Shown one piece after another: positions 1 to 6,703 of a stretch of 10,027 bases of DNA. Numbering within the stretch: position 1 is the first letter of the stretch; every line of letters begins with the position of its first letter. A model generated the notes under the pieces. That model was given only the letters and a program-made list of their open reading frames with translations. It did no database searches and had not been told where the DNA came from. A program made the position numbers and the translations under genes. The stretch covers positions 1 through 10,027 of the forward strand of contig JAEZVV010000144.1 in the NCBI GenBank assembly GCA_023443095.1, in the 5' to 3' direction. This DNA is from Pseudomonadota bacterium. Its GTDB lineage: Bacteria; Pseudomonadota; Gammaproteobacteria; Burkholderiales; Burkholderiaceae_F.

Positions 1-1524
1 GTACTGGCGCGTCGCATCGGTGCCGACGGCGGCGACGAGCGGGTGCCCGCGCTCGAGCTTGCTGCGGGCGATCGGATCCGCGTTTTCGCTGGCGAAACCG
101 TGCCGGCCGACGGGACGATCGAAAACGGGCGCACCGAAGTCAATGAAGCCCTGCTCACTGGAGAAGCGCGGCCGCGCCCACGCGGACCGGGCGATCCGCT
201 GCAAGCCGGCAGCCTCAACCTCGAGCAGACCGTGGACCTGCGCGTAAGCCGGGTCGGGGCCGAGAGCACGCTCGGCCAGCTCAATACCCTGCTCGAACGC
301 GGCCTGGCCAGCCGACCTGCCATTGCCGAACGGGCCGACCAGCTCGCTGGCCCGTTGGTCGGCGTGGTGCTGGCGGGTGCGACCCTCACCTACCTCGGCT
401 GGCTCGCGGTCGACCCGGCACAGGCCCTGCCCTCCGCGATTGCCGTCCTGATCGTCACCTGCCCCTGTGCCCTGGCGCTGGCGACACCGCTCACGCTCGC
501 TCTGGCGGCGGCTCGCCTGGCCGAGCAGGGCGTGGTGGCGCTGCGGATCGGTGCGATCGACGCGCTGGCGAGCGCGCGTATCGCTGTCTTCGACAAGACC
601 GGAACGCTCACTCGCGGCGAACCGGCGTTGAGCGCTGTCCGCCCCTGGGGCGGACTCGGTAGCGAGCAGGCGCTGGCGCTCGCCGCTTCGCTTGAGGCCG
701 AAAGCAGCCATCCGCTGGCGCTCGCTCTGCGCGCGGCCCACCCCGCGCCGACACCGGCTCACGAGCTCCGAAGCCACGCCGGCCAGGGCGTGAGTGGCGA
801 CATCGAGTACTGCCGCTGGCGCCTCGGCCAGCCAGATTTCGCGGCGCCGCAGCTGCCGACACAGGCCCGGGCATGGGTGGAGCAGGCGCGCGCCGCCGGC
901 CACCTGCTCGTGGTCCTGGCCGACGACACGGGCCGCGGCGCGGTGTTCGAGTTCGACGATCTGCCCCGTCCCGGTCTCGCCGGGCTGGGGACGGCGCTGC
1001 GCGATCTGGATGTGGACGTACTGGTGTGCCTGAGCGGTGACGGCAGCCGCGCGGTCGAACGCATCGCCAGCGCGGCCGGATTCGACCAGGCCTGGCCCAG
1101 CCAGTCTCCCGCCGCCAAGCTGGCCTGGGTCTTGCAGCATCAGGCGGACGGCGACAAGGTGCTGATGGTCGGCGACGGGCTCAACGACGCCGCCACCCTG
1201 GCCGCCGCCGACGCTTCGCTCTCTTTCGTCCAGGCGCCCCAGCTGGCTCAATTCTCGGCCGACTTTCTGATCGCCGACGACAGCCTCGAGGCCATCGTTC
1301 GCGGCCGCCGCGTCGCCCGCCGCGCGCGCGCGCTGCTGCACCAGAACCTCGCCTGGGCCGCGGGCTACAACCTGCTCGCGATTCCGCTGGCCGCACTCGG
1401 CGCAGTCAGCCCCTGGCTGGCGGCGCTGGGCATGGCGGCCAGTTCGGCCTTGGTGGTGGCCAACGCGCTGCGCCAGGGTCCGGAGCCGGCTAGCTCCGCG
1501 AGTCTTCCTCGCCCGCCACGATGA
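1..1524 (+). CDS. ccoI: Copper-translocating P1B-type ATPase, FixI/CcoI-like (5' partial)
   Basis: This is the C-terminal 507 residues of a heavy-metal P-type ATPase; the reading frame is open from base 1, so the metal-binding domain and first membrane helices lie outside the window. In fragment numbering one sees the actuator TGEA (53-56), helices at about 119-137 and 142-169 with the metal-site CPC (154-156), the phosphorylated Asp in DKTGTLT (D198), the nucleotide-domain His-Pro (237-238), LSGD (344-347), GDGLND (391-396) and two final helices (about 449-467 and 472-490). The region after GDGLND lacks the GTGTDVA-type stretch usual in CopA. Together with the closing VVANALR it resembles FixI/CcoI, which moves Cu(I) across the inner membrane to supply cbb3 oxidase. 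That assignment is from recalled family sequences. No ccoS follows; the gene instead runs 35 bases into the convergent phosphoesterase gene. A GTG at 43 would cut the actuator domain and is not the true start. The P-type ATPase call is certain; the CcoI subclass is likely, with another copper or heavy-metal exporter as the alternative. Confidence 0.85.
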   Translation, partial: VLARRIGADGGDERVPALELAAGDRIRVFAGETVPADGTIENGRTEVNEALLTGEARPRPRGPGDPLQAGSLNLEQTVDLRVSRVGAESTLGQLNTLLERGLASRPAIAERADQLAGPLVGVVLAGATLTYLGWLAVDPAQALPSAIAVLIVTCPCALALATPLTLALAAARLAEQGVVALRIGAIDALASARIAVFDKTGTLTRGEPALSAVRPWGGLGSEQALALAASLEAESSHPLALALRAAHPAPTPAHELRSHAGQGVSGDIEYCRWRLGQPDFAAPQLPTQARAWVEQARAAGHLLVVLADDTGRGAVFEFDDLPRPGLAGLGTALRDLDVDVLVCLSGDGSRAVERIASAAGFDQAWPSQSPAAKLAWVLQHQADGDKVLMVGDGLNDAATLAAADASLSFVQAPQLAQFSADFLIADDSLEAIVRGRRVARRARALLHQNLAWAAGYNLLAIPLAALGAVSPWLAALGMAASSALVVANALRQGPEPASSASLPRPPR

Positions 1525-2182
1525 CCCGCCCTTCGAGGTCGACGATCCCGCGCAAACCCACGCCGTAGGGACGCAACCCCTCGGCTTCGCCGTAATAGCG
1601 GGTCTCGTGCTGATGGCCGTGGAAACTCGCGGTCGCACCGATCTGGCGCGCCAGCCGGTCGATCAGGCCGAAACCCTTGGCGTGCCACGAGGGCGCTTCG
1701 TGAGTGATGAGGACATCGGCCCTTTGCTTGGCCAGGGCTTCGTAGGTGGCGGAGAAAATCGTGCTGCGGTGGCGCCGCGGCAGGCCGCCCCGCCACAGAT
1801 TGCCGCGCCCGGCACGCGCGATGAAACTGGCCGGCGTCGGGTAGTTGGGCTCGGCCGGCGGCATCCAGATCTGACCGCGGAACACGCCACCCAGGCCGGC
1901 GATCCTGACCCCTGCCACTTCGGCCACGCGGCCGTGCAGGTTGCGGGCGCCGAGCGACGAGCGCCACAGGCGGTCGTGGTAGAGATCGCTGTCGGTGTCG
2001 TGATTGCCGGGAATCCACCAGATTTCGGTCAGGTCGAGCACGCGCGCCATCACTTCGTCGAGCGGGCCTGGCGGCTGCAGATCGCCCAGAAACACCACGG
2101 CGCGCGGCCGGTGCTCGAGCACCGCCGCGATCACGTGCTCGAAGCGCCCGTGCGGATCGCCGCAGAAGAAGATGGATGCCAT
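1490..2182 (-). CDS. Calcineurin-like metallophosphoesterase
   Basis: This 230-residue protein carries the complete metallophosphoesterase signature. It has GDPHG (D9, H11), GDLQ (D34), GNHD (N60, H61), a lone metal His in THEAP (H161) and GHQH (H190, H192). These residues bind a dinuclear metal centre that hydrolyses phosphoesters; the substrate cannot be told from sequence (phosphoprotein, nucleotide or other). There is no signal peptide or membrane segment, so it is cytoplasmic. The length is typical of single-domain bacterial members. The ATG at 2182 is chosen because the GDxHG motif begins only seven residues later. No Shine-Dalgarno precedes it; instead a GATAAT hexamer lies six bases upstream, suggesting a leaderless message. 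Its 3' end overlaps the convergent copper ATPase gene by 35 bases. It is not obviously functionally linked to its neighbours. Confidence 0.9.
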   Translation of the reverse strand: MASIFFCGDPHGRFEHVIAAVLEHRPRAVVFLGDLQPPGPLDEVMARVLDLTEIWWIPGNHDTDSDLYHDRLWRSSLGARNLHGRVAEVAGVRIAGLGGVFRGQIWMPPAEPNYPTPASFIARAGRGNLWRGGLPRRHRSTIFSATYEALAKQRADVLITHEAPSWHAKGFGLIDRLARQIGATASFHGHQHETRYYGEAEGLRPYGVGLRGIVDLEGRVIVAGEEDSRS

Positions 2183-2188
2183 GCGCGG

Positions 2189-2216
2189 ATTATCGGCTGC
2201 GGCGCCGGCCTGTCGG
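2189..2216 (-). promoter_or_regulatory. Candidate sigma70-type promoter for the phosphoesterase, leaderless
   Basis: Read on the minus strand there is CCGACA (2216-2211), a 16-base spacer and GATAAT (2194-2189). Only six bases then separate the hexamer from the ATG at 2182. Usual -10-to-start spacing would place transcription initiation at or next to the start codon, which fits the absence of a Shine-Dalgarno. The -35 matches TTGACA at four of six positions and the -10 matches TATAAT at five of six. This is a prediction from sequence alone. Confidence 0.45.
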
Positions 2217-2226
2217 GGCCGGCACC
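2201..2226. repeat. GC-rich inverted repeat over the phosphoesterase -35
   Basis: GCCGGCC (2204-2210) and GGCCGGC (2217-2223) form a perfect seven-base stem around the loop tgtcgg. Two further pairs lie outside one mismatch. No T-run follows on either strand, so it is a poor intrinsic terminator. The loop coincides with the candidate -35 of the phosphoesterase promoter, so it could be an operator, or simply chance in GC-rich DNA. Confidence 0.35.
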
Positions 2227-2305
2227 GGGTTCTCGCCCATAAGAGGCGCAGCCTGCCGGCGCGCGCGGCCCGGCGTCGAAGAGCGGAGACAACACGCCGC
2301 CCGCC

Positions 2306-2392
2306 TCAGGCCACCCACAGCGCCAGCGGCAGCGCACACAGGCAGGCCAGGAAAACGAGGCGGTCGGAACTCAAATGGGCTAAGCGGAACAT
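2306..2392 (-). CDS. Candidate 28-residue single-pass membrane microprotein
   Basis: An ATG at 2392 opens a 28-codon frame ending in TGA (2308-2306). The first eleven residues are fairly polar (MFRLAHLSSDR). The remaining seventeen (LVFLACLCALPLALWVA) form one continuous hydrophobic helix with two cysteines and a proline, long enough to span the inner membrane. A GGAG sits six bases upstream of the ATG, an ordinary Shine-Dalgarno distance. The basic residues at the N-terminal side would favour an N-in orientation. It lies in the 278-base gap between the WYL regulator and the phosphoesterase, on the same strand as both. I recognise no family. Such short proteins often modulate a membrane transporter or sensor, but nothing here identifies a partner. 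The alternative is a chance ORF; the combined start, ribosome site and clean hydrophobic segment make it worth listing. Confidence 0.45.
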   Translation of the reverse strand: MFRLAHLSSDRLVFLACLCALPLALWVA

Positions 2393-2418
2393 GGTCGACT
2401 CCACGGAAAGGGGAGGCC

Positions 2419-2438
2419 AGCTTGCCTGCCCGCAAGCT
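2419..2438 (-). terminator. Hairpin after the WYL regulator gene (weak terminator candidate)
   Basis: AGCTTGC (2419-2425) and GCAAGCT (2432-2438) form a perfect seven-base stem with a six-base loop. It begins 22 bases beyond the stop of the WYL regulator gene on the minus strand. The bases that follow (ggcctcccctttcc) are pyrimidine-rich but not a proper T-run, so termination would be weak. It equally lies in the leader of the small membrane ORF and could act there. Confidence 0.35.
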
Positions 2439-2460
2439 CAAGGCGTGAGCCCGGCGCCGC

Positions 2461-3444
2461 TCAGCGCGCCGCATAACGCGCAGCGGCGGCGGCCAGACGT
2501 TCGGCCACGGTCCGGCGCAGGGCGGCGGGCGAGATCACCTCGACGTTTTCGCCGTGACGCAGGATGTCCATCTCGAGCTCGGGCGACTTCGAAAACGGCA
2601 GCTTCAGCTCCCAGCTGCCGTCGGCCAGCTCGCGTCCCTGCTGTTCCTCGTGCCAGACCTCGGCCCGTACCCAACGCGCGGCTTCGGGCGTGAAACGCAG
2701 GGTCGCCCACTGCGTGCGCTCGCCGCGGTAAATGCCGTAGCCGCTGCCGAGCTGGGCGTCGACCTCGCCCAGGGCCACGTTGCGAGCCGTTTTGTCGAGC
2801 AGCTCGGCGTGTTCGATCGCATCGAGCGCAAACACGCGCAGCGCCTCGCTCGAATGGCACCAGGCGTCGAGATACCAGTTGTTGCGCCAATGCACCAGGC
2901 GCAGCGGCGACACTTCGCGCTCGCCGCGCTGGTTGCGCGAGCGGGTGTAATAGTCGATCAGGAGACGCTTGCGTTTGACCAGGGCCGAACCGACCCGCTC
3001 GAAACACTTGGGTGCGACCCGGCGCTTCTGCGCCGCCATCAGCCTGACCCGCTTGATCACTTCGCGCGCCGGCGCCTCGCTCGAGTCGAGCAGGCCGGCG
3101 AGGCGCGCCATCAGCGGTTTGATGTGCGGCCCGAGCACCCCACCCTCGTCCAGGGAATCGAGCAGCTGGTGGGTGCTCATCAGGGCGTGAATCTCGTCGG
3201 CCGAGAACCACAGCCCCGGCAGCTGGTAGCGCGGGCCGACCGCCTTGCTGCCCTGGTCGAAGCGGTAGCCGCCAGTCTCGCGGTCGAACACGATCGGGGC
3301 ATGCAGGCGGTCGCGCAGGTACATCAGGTCGCGTTTGACGGTCGCGCGCGACACACCCAGCGCTTCCTGCAGGTCGACAAAGGAGATCGAACCGCGGTCG
3401 TTGATCAGCTGATCGATTCGGTAGAGGCGTTCGTTCTGGGTCAT
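2461..3444 (-). CDS. WYL-domain transcriptional regulator (HTH-WYL-WCX, YafY/PafC type)
   Basis: This 327-residue protein has three parts. A DeoR-type winged helix-turn-helix spans about 1-60, with the recognition region VSRATVKRDLMYL at 31-43. A linker follows, then a WYL domain at about 150-215 whose eponymous W190-Y191-L192 is intact. A C-terminal WCX-like extension lies at about 245-322. WYL proteins are ligand-responsive DNA-binding regulators, several tied to DNA damage, nucleotide or phage-defence responses; the target of this one is unknown. It starts at an ATG at 3444, 103 bases after lolA on the same strand. No good Shine-Dalgarno or promoter is visible upstream. In many gammaproteobacteria rarA follows lolA, so this gene occupies an unusual place. 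The next gene downstream is the candidate microprotein, an obvious potential target or operon partner. There is no defence or toxin gene nearby. Confidence 0.88.
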   Translation of the reverse strand: MTQNERLYRIDQLINDRGSISFVDLQEALGVSRATVKRDLMYLRDRLHAPIVFDRETGGYRFDQGSKAVGPRYQLPGLWFSADEIHALMSTHQLLDSLDEGGVLGPHIKPLMARLAGLLDSSEAPAREVIKRVRLMAAQKRRVAPKCFERVGSALVKRKRLLIDYYTRSRNQRGEREVSPLRLVHWRNNWYLDAWCHSSEALRVFALDAIEHAELLDKTARNVALGEVDAQLGSGYGIYRGERTQWATLRFTPEAARWVRAEVWHEEQQGRELADGSWELKLPFSKSPELEMDILRHGENVEVISPAALRRTVAERLAAAAARYAAR

Positions 3445-3503
3445 GGCTAGGGCTCGGTTCGGTGCCAGCCGTTGCCCCGGCGACGCCAGGCGACATCATG
3501 CCG

Positions 3504-3524
3504 CGGGCTCGACGCCTGAGCCCG
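3504..3524 (-). terminator. Hairpin downstream of lolA (possible weak terminator)
   Basis: CGGGCTC (3504-3510) and GAGCCCG (3518-3524) pair over seven bases around a seven-base loop, 23 bases past the lolA stop codon. No T-run follows on the minus strand, so it may attenuate or protect the 3' end of the message rather than terminate it. It lies in the only sizeable gap between lolA and the WYL regulator (3445-3547), which otherwise shows nothing recognisable. Confidence 0.35.
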
Positions 3525-3547
3525 GTGGCAGATCAAAGCTTGGCTAG

Positions 3548-4180
3548 CTAGCGGTCTTCGAGCACGTCGGCGCCCTTGGGCGGAGTGAAGCGGAACGCGC
3601 CCGGCTCGAGCCTGGGGTTGCGTTCGACCTTGGCAAAAGCCAGACGCGAGGTCTGGCCGAAGCTGTCCGCCAACTCCATCGCCGCCGGCAGACCGTCGCG
3701 GAAACCGATGCGGATCTGCTGGAAGCTAGTGTCCTTGTTGCGGGGGCGGGCGAGGATCCATGCCACGCCGTCCTTGGCGCCGTCGTCGCTGACTTCGAAC
3801 TCGCGTTCGAAGTCGTTCGAGCCGAACAGGATCGAGGCCGGGCTCGCCGGCAGCGCCGCCGACAGCTTCTTGACCGTGACCTGGTTCAAGTCCTTGTCGT
3901 AGAGCCAGAGTTTGGCGCCGTCGGAGACGATCACCTGTTCGTAGGGCCGGGCGTAGGTCCAGCGGAACTTGCCGGGGCGCTGGAACTCGAACTGGCCCGA
4001 GGCCGGCGGCTGGGTCGCCTTGCCGTCGCGGCCGCTCACCCGCTGGCTGAAATCGCCGCGGGCGGACTGGGTCTGGGTCAGGAAGCTGCGCAGCTGATCA
4101 ATGCCGTCGGCGGCCTGCGCCGGCAGCGTCTGGGCCAGGGCGGCAGCGGCCAGGGCCGCTGCCAGGAAGATCTTTTTCAA
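3548..4180 (-). CDS. lolA: Outer-membrane lipoprotein carrier protein LolA
   Basis: This 210-residue periplasmic chaperone accepts lipoproteins released by LolCDE and delivers them to LolB at the outer membrane. The N-terminus is a classical signal peptide: MKK, a hydrophobic Ala/Leu core, and predicted cleavage after AQA (residue 23), before AD. The mature part has the conserved LolA features: FSQRV followed by the RPGKFRW strand, the YEQVIVSDGAKLWLYD stretch, and the closing FRFTPPKGADVL. Length is normal. The start is a TTG at 4180, not ATG. It is supported by GGAG seven bases upstream and by the signal peptide beginning exactly there. It lies 57 bases after ftsK, as in many gammaproteobacteria, so the two are probably cotranscribed. 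The gap carries two small hairpins that may set relative expression. Confidence 0.96.
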   Translation of the reverse strand: MKKIFLAAALAAAALAQTLPAQAADGIDQLRSFLTQTQSARGDFSQRVSGRDGKATQPPASGQFEFQRPGKFRWTYARPYEQVIVSDGAKLWLYDKDLNQVTVKKLSAALPASPASILFGSNDFEREFEVSDDGAKDGVAWILARPRNKDTSFQQIRIGFRDGLPAAMELADSFGQTSRLAFAKVERNPRLEPGAFRFTPPKGADVLEDR

Positions 4181-4201
4181 AGGAATACTCCGTCGAAGCG
4201 G

Positions 4202-4233
4202 CGGGCCATGCCCGTTGGTGCCGAGGTCTCGGC
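4202..4233 (-). repeat. Paired hairpins in the ftsK-lolA gap
   Basis: Two adjacent inverted repeats fill most of the 57-base gap. One is GCCGA-ggtc-TCGGC (4220-4233) and the other CGGGC-cat-GCCCG (4202-4214). Neither is followed by a T-run. They may stabilise or attenuate the message between a gene needed in few copies (ftsK) and one needed in many (lolA). That role is inference; short stems are common in GC-rich sequence. Confidence 0.3.
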
Positions 4234-4237
4234 CGAC

Positions 4238-6586
4238 TCACTCATCCCGCTGCGGGATCAGGATCTCGCGGTTGCCGCTGCTGGTGAGCGAGGAAACCAG
4301 CCCGGCCTTCTCCATTTCCTCGAGCAGGCGGGCGGCGCGGTTGTAGCCGATGCGAAGATGGCGCTGCACCAGCGAGATCGAGGCCTTGCGGTTCTTGATC
4401 ACGACCTCGACCGCCTGGTCGTAGAGCGGGTCGCTTTCACCGCCCGCTTCGCCGCCGGCGGCGGCATCGATCGAATCTTCGGGGGCGTCGAGCAGACCGT
4501 CGACATACTGCGGTGGCCCCTTGGCCTTGAGGACTTCGACCACGCGATGCACTTCGCCGTCGGAAACGAAGGCGCCGTGGACTCGGGTCGGCAAGCCGGT
4601 GCCGGGGGCCAGATACAACATGTCCCCCTGGCCGAGTAGGGCCTCGGCCCCCATCTGGTCGAGGATGGTGCGCGAGTCGATCTTGCTCGAGACCTGGAAG
4701 CTGATGCGGGCCGGGATGTTGGCCTTGATCAGGCCGGTGATCACGTCGACCGACGGCCGCTGGGTGGCGACGATCAGGTGCATGCCGGCGGCGCGTGCCT
4801 TCTGTGCGATGCGAGCGATCAGCTCTTCGACTTTCTTGCCGGTGACCATCATCAGGTCGGCGAGTTCGTCGATCACGACCACGATCATCGGCAGGGTGTC
4901 GAGCGGCTCGGGAGCGTCCGGCGTGAGGCTGAAGGGGTTGGCAACGAACTCGCCCTTGGCGCGCGCCTCGAGGATCTTGCTGTTGTAGCTCGATAGGCTG
5001 CGCACGCCGAGCTTGCTCATCAGTTTGTAGCGCTTGTCCATCTCGGCCACGCACCACTGCAGAGCGTTGCCGGCCTTGCTCATGTCGGTGACGACCGGCG
5101 CGAGCAGGTGCGGGATGCCCTCGTAGATCGAGAGCTCGAGCATCTTGGGGTCGATCAGGATCAGCCGCACCTGCGACGGGTCGGCCTTGTACAGCATGGC
5201 GAGGATCATGGCGTTGATCCCGACCGACTTGCCCGAACCCGTGGTGCCGGCCACCAAGAGGTGCGGCATGCGCGCCAGGTCGACCACTACCGGCTTGCCG
5301 CCGATGTCCTTGCCCAGGGCGAGGGTCACGAGCGAATGGCTCTCGCCGTAGACCTGCGAGCCAAGGATCTCGGAGAGCTTGACCATCTGCCGCTTGGCGT
5401 TGGGAAGTTCAAGCCCCATCAGGCTTTTCCCCGGAATGGTCTCGACCACCCGGATCGACACCAGCGACAGGGCCCGCGCCAAGTCCTTGGCCAGGCCGAC
5501 GATCTGGCTGCCCTTCACGCCCGTGGCCGGCTCGATCTCGTAACGCGTGACGACCGGGCCGGGGTAGGCCGCCACCACCGTCACCTCGACCCCGAAGTCG
5601 CGCAGCTTCTTTTCGATCAGGCGCGAGGTGAACTCGAGCGTCTCGGTGCTAACGGTCTCGGCATGCGCCGGCGGCTCGTCGAGCAGGTCGAGTGTGGGCA
5701 GTTTGCCGTCGGCCAACTCCTTGAAAAGCGGCTGCTGCTTTTCCTTCTGCACCCGCTCCGAGGGAGCGACCCGCGGCGGAGTGCGCTCGATATGCACCGG
5801 CGGCGCTTCGTCCTCGCGGCTGCGTTCCTGCACCCGGCGCTCCTCGCGTTGCAAAGCGACGGCGGCGCCGATCGCCCGGTCCTCGCGCTCCTCGCGCCGC
5901 TCGCCCACGCGACGCAAAGCGCGCTCGATCCAGCCGCCCAGGCGCTCGGCGACGTTGAGCCACGAAAATCCTAGGAAAAGCGACAGGCCCACCGCAATCA
6001 GCGCGATCAGCAGCACGGTGGCACCGGTAAAACCCAGGATCAGCGACAGGCCGCTCGCCACTGCGTCGCCCAGGATGCCGCCCGGATCGTCGGGCAACTG
6101 GACTCGCAAGCTGTGCAACCGCAATGACTCCAGCCCCGAACTCGCGGCCAGCAAGAGGCCGAAGCCGAGCCCGCGCGCCCACGCAGGCAGGCTCGCCGGC
6201 AGCGCCGGCATGCCGATCGCCTTGCGATGGAGGCGGCGGAATCCAAACAAGACCCACATGGCGGCACCGGCTACCAGCCACCAGGCCGAAAAGCCGAGGA
6301 GCAGCAGGACGATGTCGGCCAGCCAGGCGCCCAGCCGCCCACCGGCGTTGGCCACCACGGCCGTGGCCGTGGCATGCGAAAACGCCGGATCGGTCTTGGT
6401 ATAGGTCGCGAGGATGAAGAAAATCGCAGCGGCGGCCAGAACGCCGAAGATCCAGCCGGCTTCCCCGAGCAGATGGGCCAGACGGCCTGGCCCCGGCGGC
6501 GGCTCGGCCGCCCGCGGGGATTTGCCGCGCACCCAGGCGCCGCCCGGAGGGCTTTTCAGAGCGTTGTCAACCGAGGTCTGAGCCAT
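4238..6586 (-). CDS. ftsK: DNA translocase FtsK
   Basis: This 782-residue septal DNA pump helps the divisome and clears chromosome termini by driving XerCD recombination at dif. About four membrane helices lie in the N-terminal 210 residues (near 45-62, 89-114, 137-152, 187-208). A charged Arg/Glu-rich linker follows to about 315. The RecA-like motor has Walker A GTTGSGKS (447-454) and Walker B ending in D573-E574. A winged-helix gamma domain (718-782) should read KOPS sites and contact XerD. The linker is short compared with E. coli FtsK, as in Xanthomonas-type proteins. The frame stays open upstream to 6808. I chose the ATG at 6586 because the upstream stretch is Arg/Ala-rich shadow sequence, overlaps the divergent kinase gene, and a perfect TATAAT lies six bases before this ATG. 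lolA follows 57 bases downstream. Confidence 0.96.
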   Translation of the reverse strand: MAQTSVDNALKSPPGGAWVRGKSPRAAEPPPGPGRLAHLLGEAGWIFGVLAAAAIFFILATYTKTDPAFSHATATAVVANAGGRLGAWLADIVLLLLGFSAWWLVAGAAMWVLFGFRRLHRKAIGMPALPASLPAWARGLGFGLLLAASSGLESLRLHSLRVQLPDDPGGILGDAVASGLSLILGFTGATVLLIALIAVGLSLFLGFSWLNVAERLGGWIERALRRVGERREEREDRAIGAAVALQREERRVQERSREDEAPPVHIERTPPRVAPSERVQKEKQQPLFKELADGKLPTLDLLDEPPAHAETVSTETLEFTSRLIEKKLRDFGVEVTVVAAYPGPVVTRYEIEPATGVKGSQIVGLAKDLARALSLVSIRVVETIPGKSLMGLELPNAKRQMVKLSEILGSQVYGESHSLVTLALGKDIGGKPVVVDLARMPHLLVAGTTGSGKSVGINAMILAMLYKADPSQVRLILIDPKMLELSIYEGIPHLLAPVVTDMSKAGNALQWCVAEMDKRYKLMSKLGVRSLSSYNSKILEARAKGEFVANPFSLTPDAPEPLDTLPMIVVVIDELADLMMVTGKKVEELIARIAQKARAAGMHLIVATQRPSVDVITGLIKANIPARISFQVSSKIDSRTILDQMGAEALLGQGDMLYLAPGTGLPTRVHGAFVSDGEVHRVVEVLKAKGPPQYVDGLLDAPEDSIDAAAGGEAGGESDPLYDQAVEVVIKNRKASISLVQRHLRIGYNRAARLLEEMEKAGLVSSLTSSGNREILIPQRDE

Positions 6587-6607
6587 GGCGCCATTATAAG
6601 TGGCGCC
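6587..6607. repeat. GGCGCC pair bracketing the ftsK -10 box
   Basis: Two copies of the self-complementary hexamer GGCGCC (6587-6592 and 6602-6607) flank the nine bases that hold the ftsK TATAAT. The arrangement is both a direct and an inverted repeat with centres 15 bases apart. It could be a repressor site over the promoter or a stem with the -10 in its loop. GGCGCC is common in DNA this rich in G and C, so chance is quite possible. Confidence 0.3.
6593..6598 (-). promoter_or_regulatory. ftsK -10 box (TATAAT), leaderless arrangement
   Basis: A perfect TATAAT on the minus strand ends six bases before the ATG at 6586. There is no Shine-Dalgarno in between or overlapping. Transcription would begin at about the A of the ATG, giving a leaderless ftsK-lolA message. 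No convincing -35 is seen at 16-18 bases spacing. In a sequence this poor in A and T, a consensus -10 at this exact position is unlikely to be accidental. Confidence 0.6.
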
Positions 6608-6668
6608 CCGTCGGCTGCCCTGTCGCACCAGCACCGCATTCACGCATGCCGCGCGCCGATTCGTCGCA

Positions 6669-6685
6669 AGGGCTTGTCGAGCCCT
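6669..6685. repeat. Inverted repeat over the kinase-operon -35
   Basis: AGGGCT (6669-6674) and AGCCCT (6680-6685) pair perfectly around the loop TGTCG. The last base of the left arm plus the loop form the TTGTCG proposed as -35 of the kinase operon. It may be an operator for autoregulation. It is short enough to be chance. Confidence 0.3.
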
Positions 6686-6703
6686 CCGTCGCCGCCCCAG
6701 AAT
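6674..6703 (+). promoter_or_regulatory. Candidate promoter of the kinase/pseudokinase/LytTR operon
   Basis: TTGTCG (6674-6679), an 18-base spacer and CAGAAT (6698-6703) lie just ahead of the ATG at 6711, with seven bases between the -10 and the start. Each hexamer matches the sigma70 consensus at four of six positions. There is no Shine-Dalgarno, so the first gene may be read from a leaderless message, as proposed for divergent ftsK. The prediction is weaker than that for ftsK. Confidence 0.35.

Noticed and set aside
2204..2223. GC-rich hairpin as an intrinsic terminator after the microprotein ORF
   Set aside because: No T-run follows on either strand, and it overlaps the proposed promoter of the phosphoesterase gene.
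6656..6665. CCGATTCGTC, close to the Pseudomonas AlgR box ACCGTTCGTC
   Set aside because: It needs a one-base insertion to match, AlgR specificity need not apply to this regulator, and no second copy at LytTR spacing is seen.
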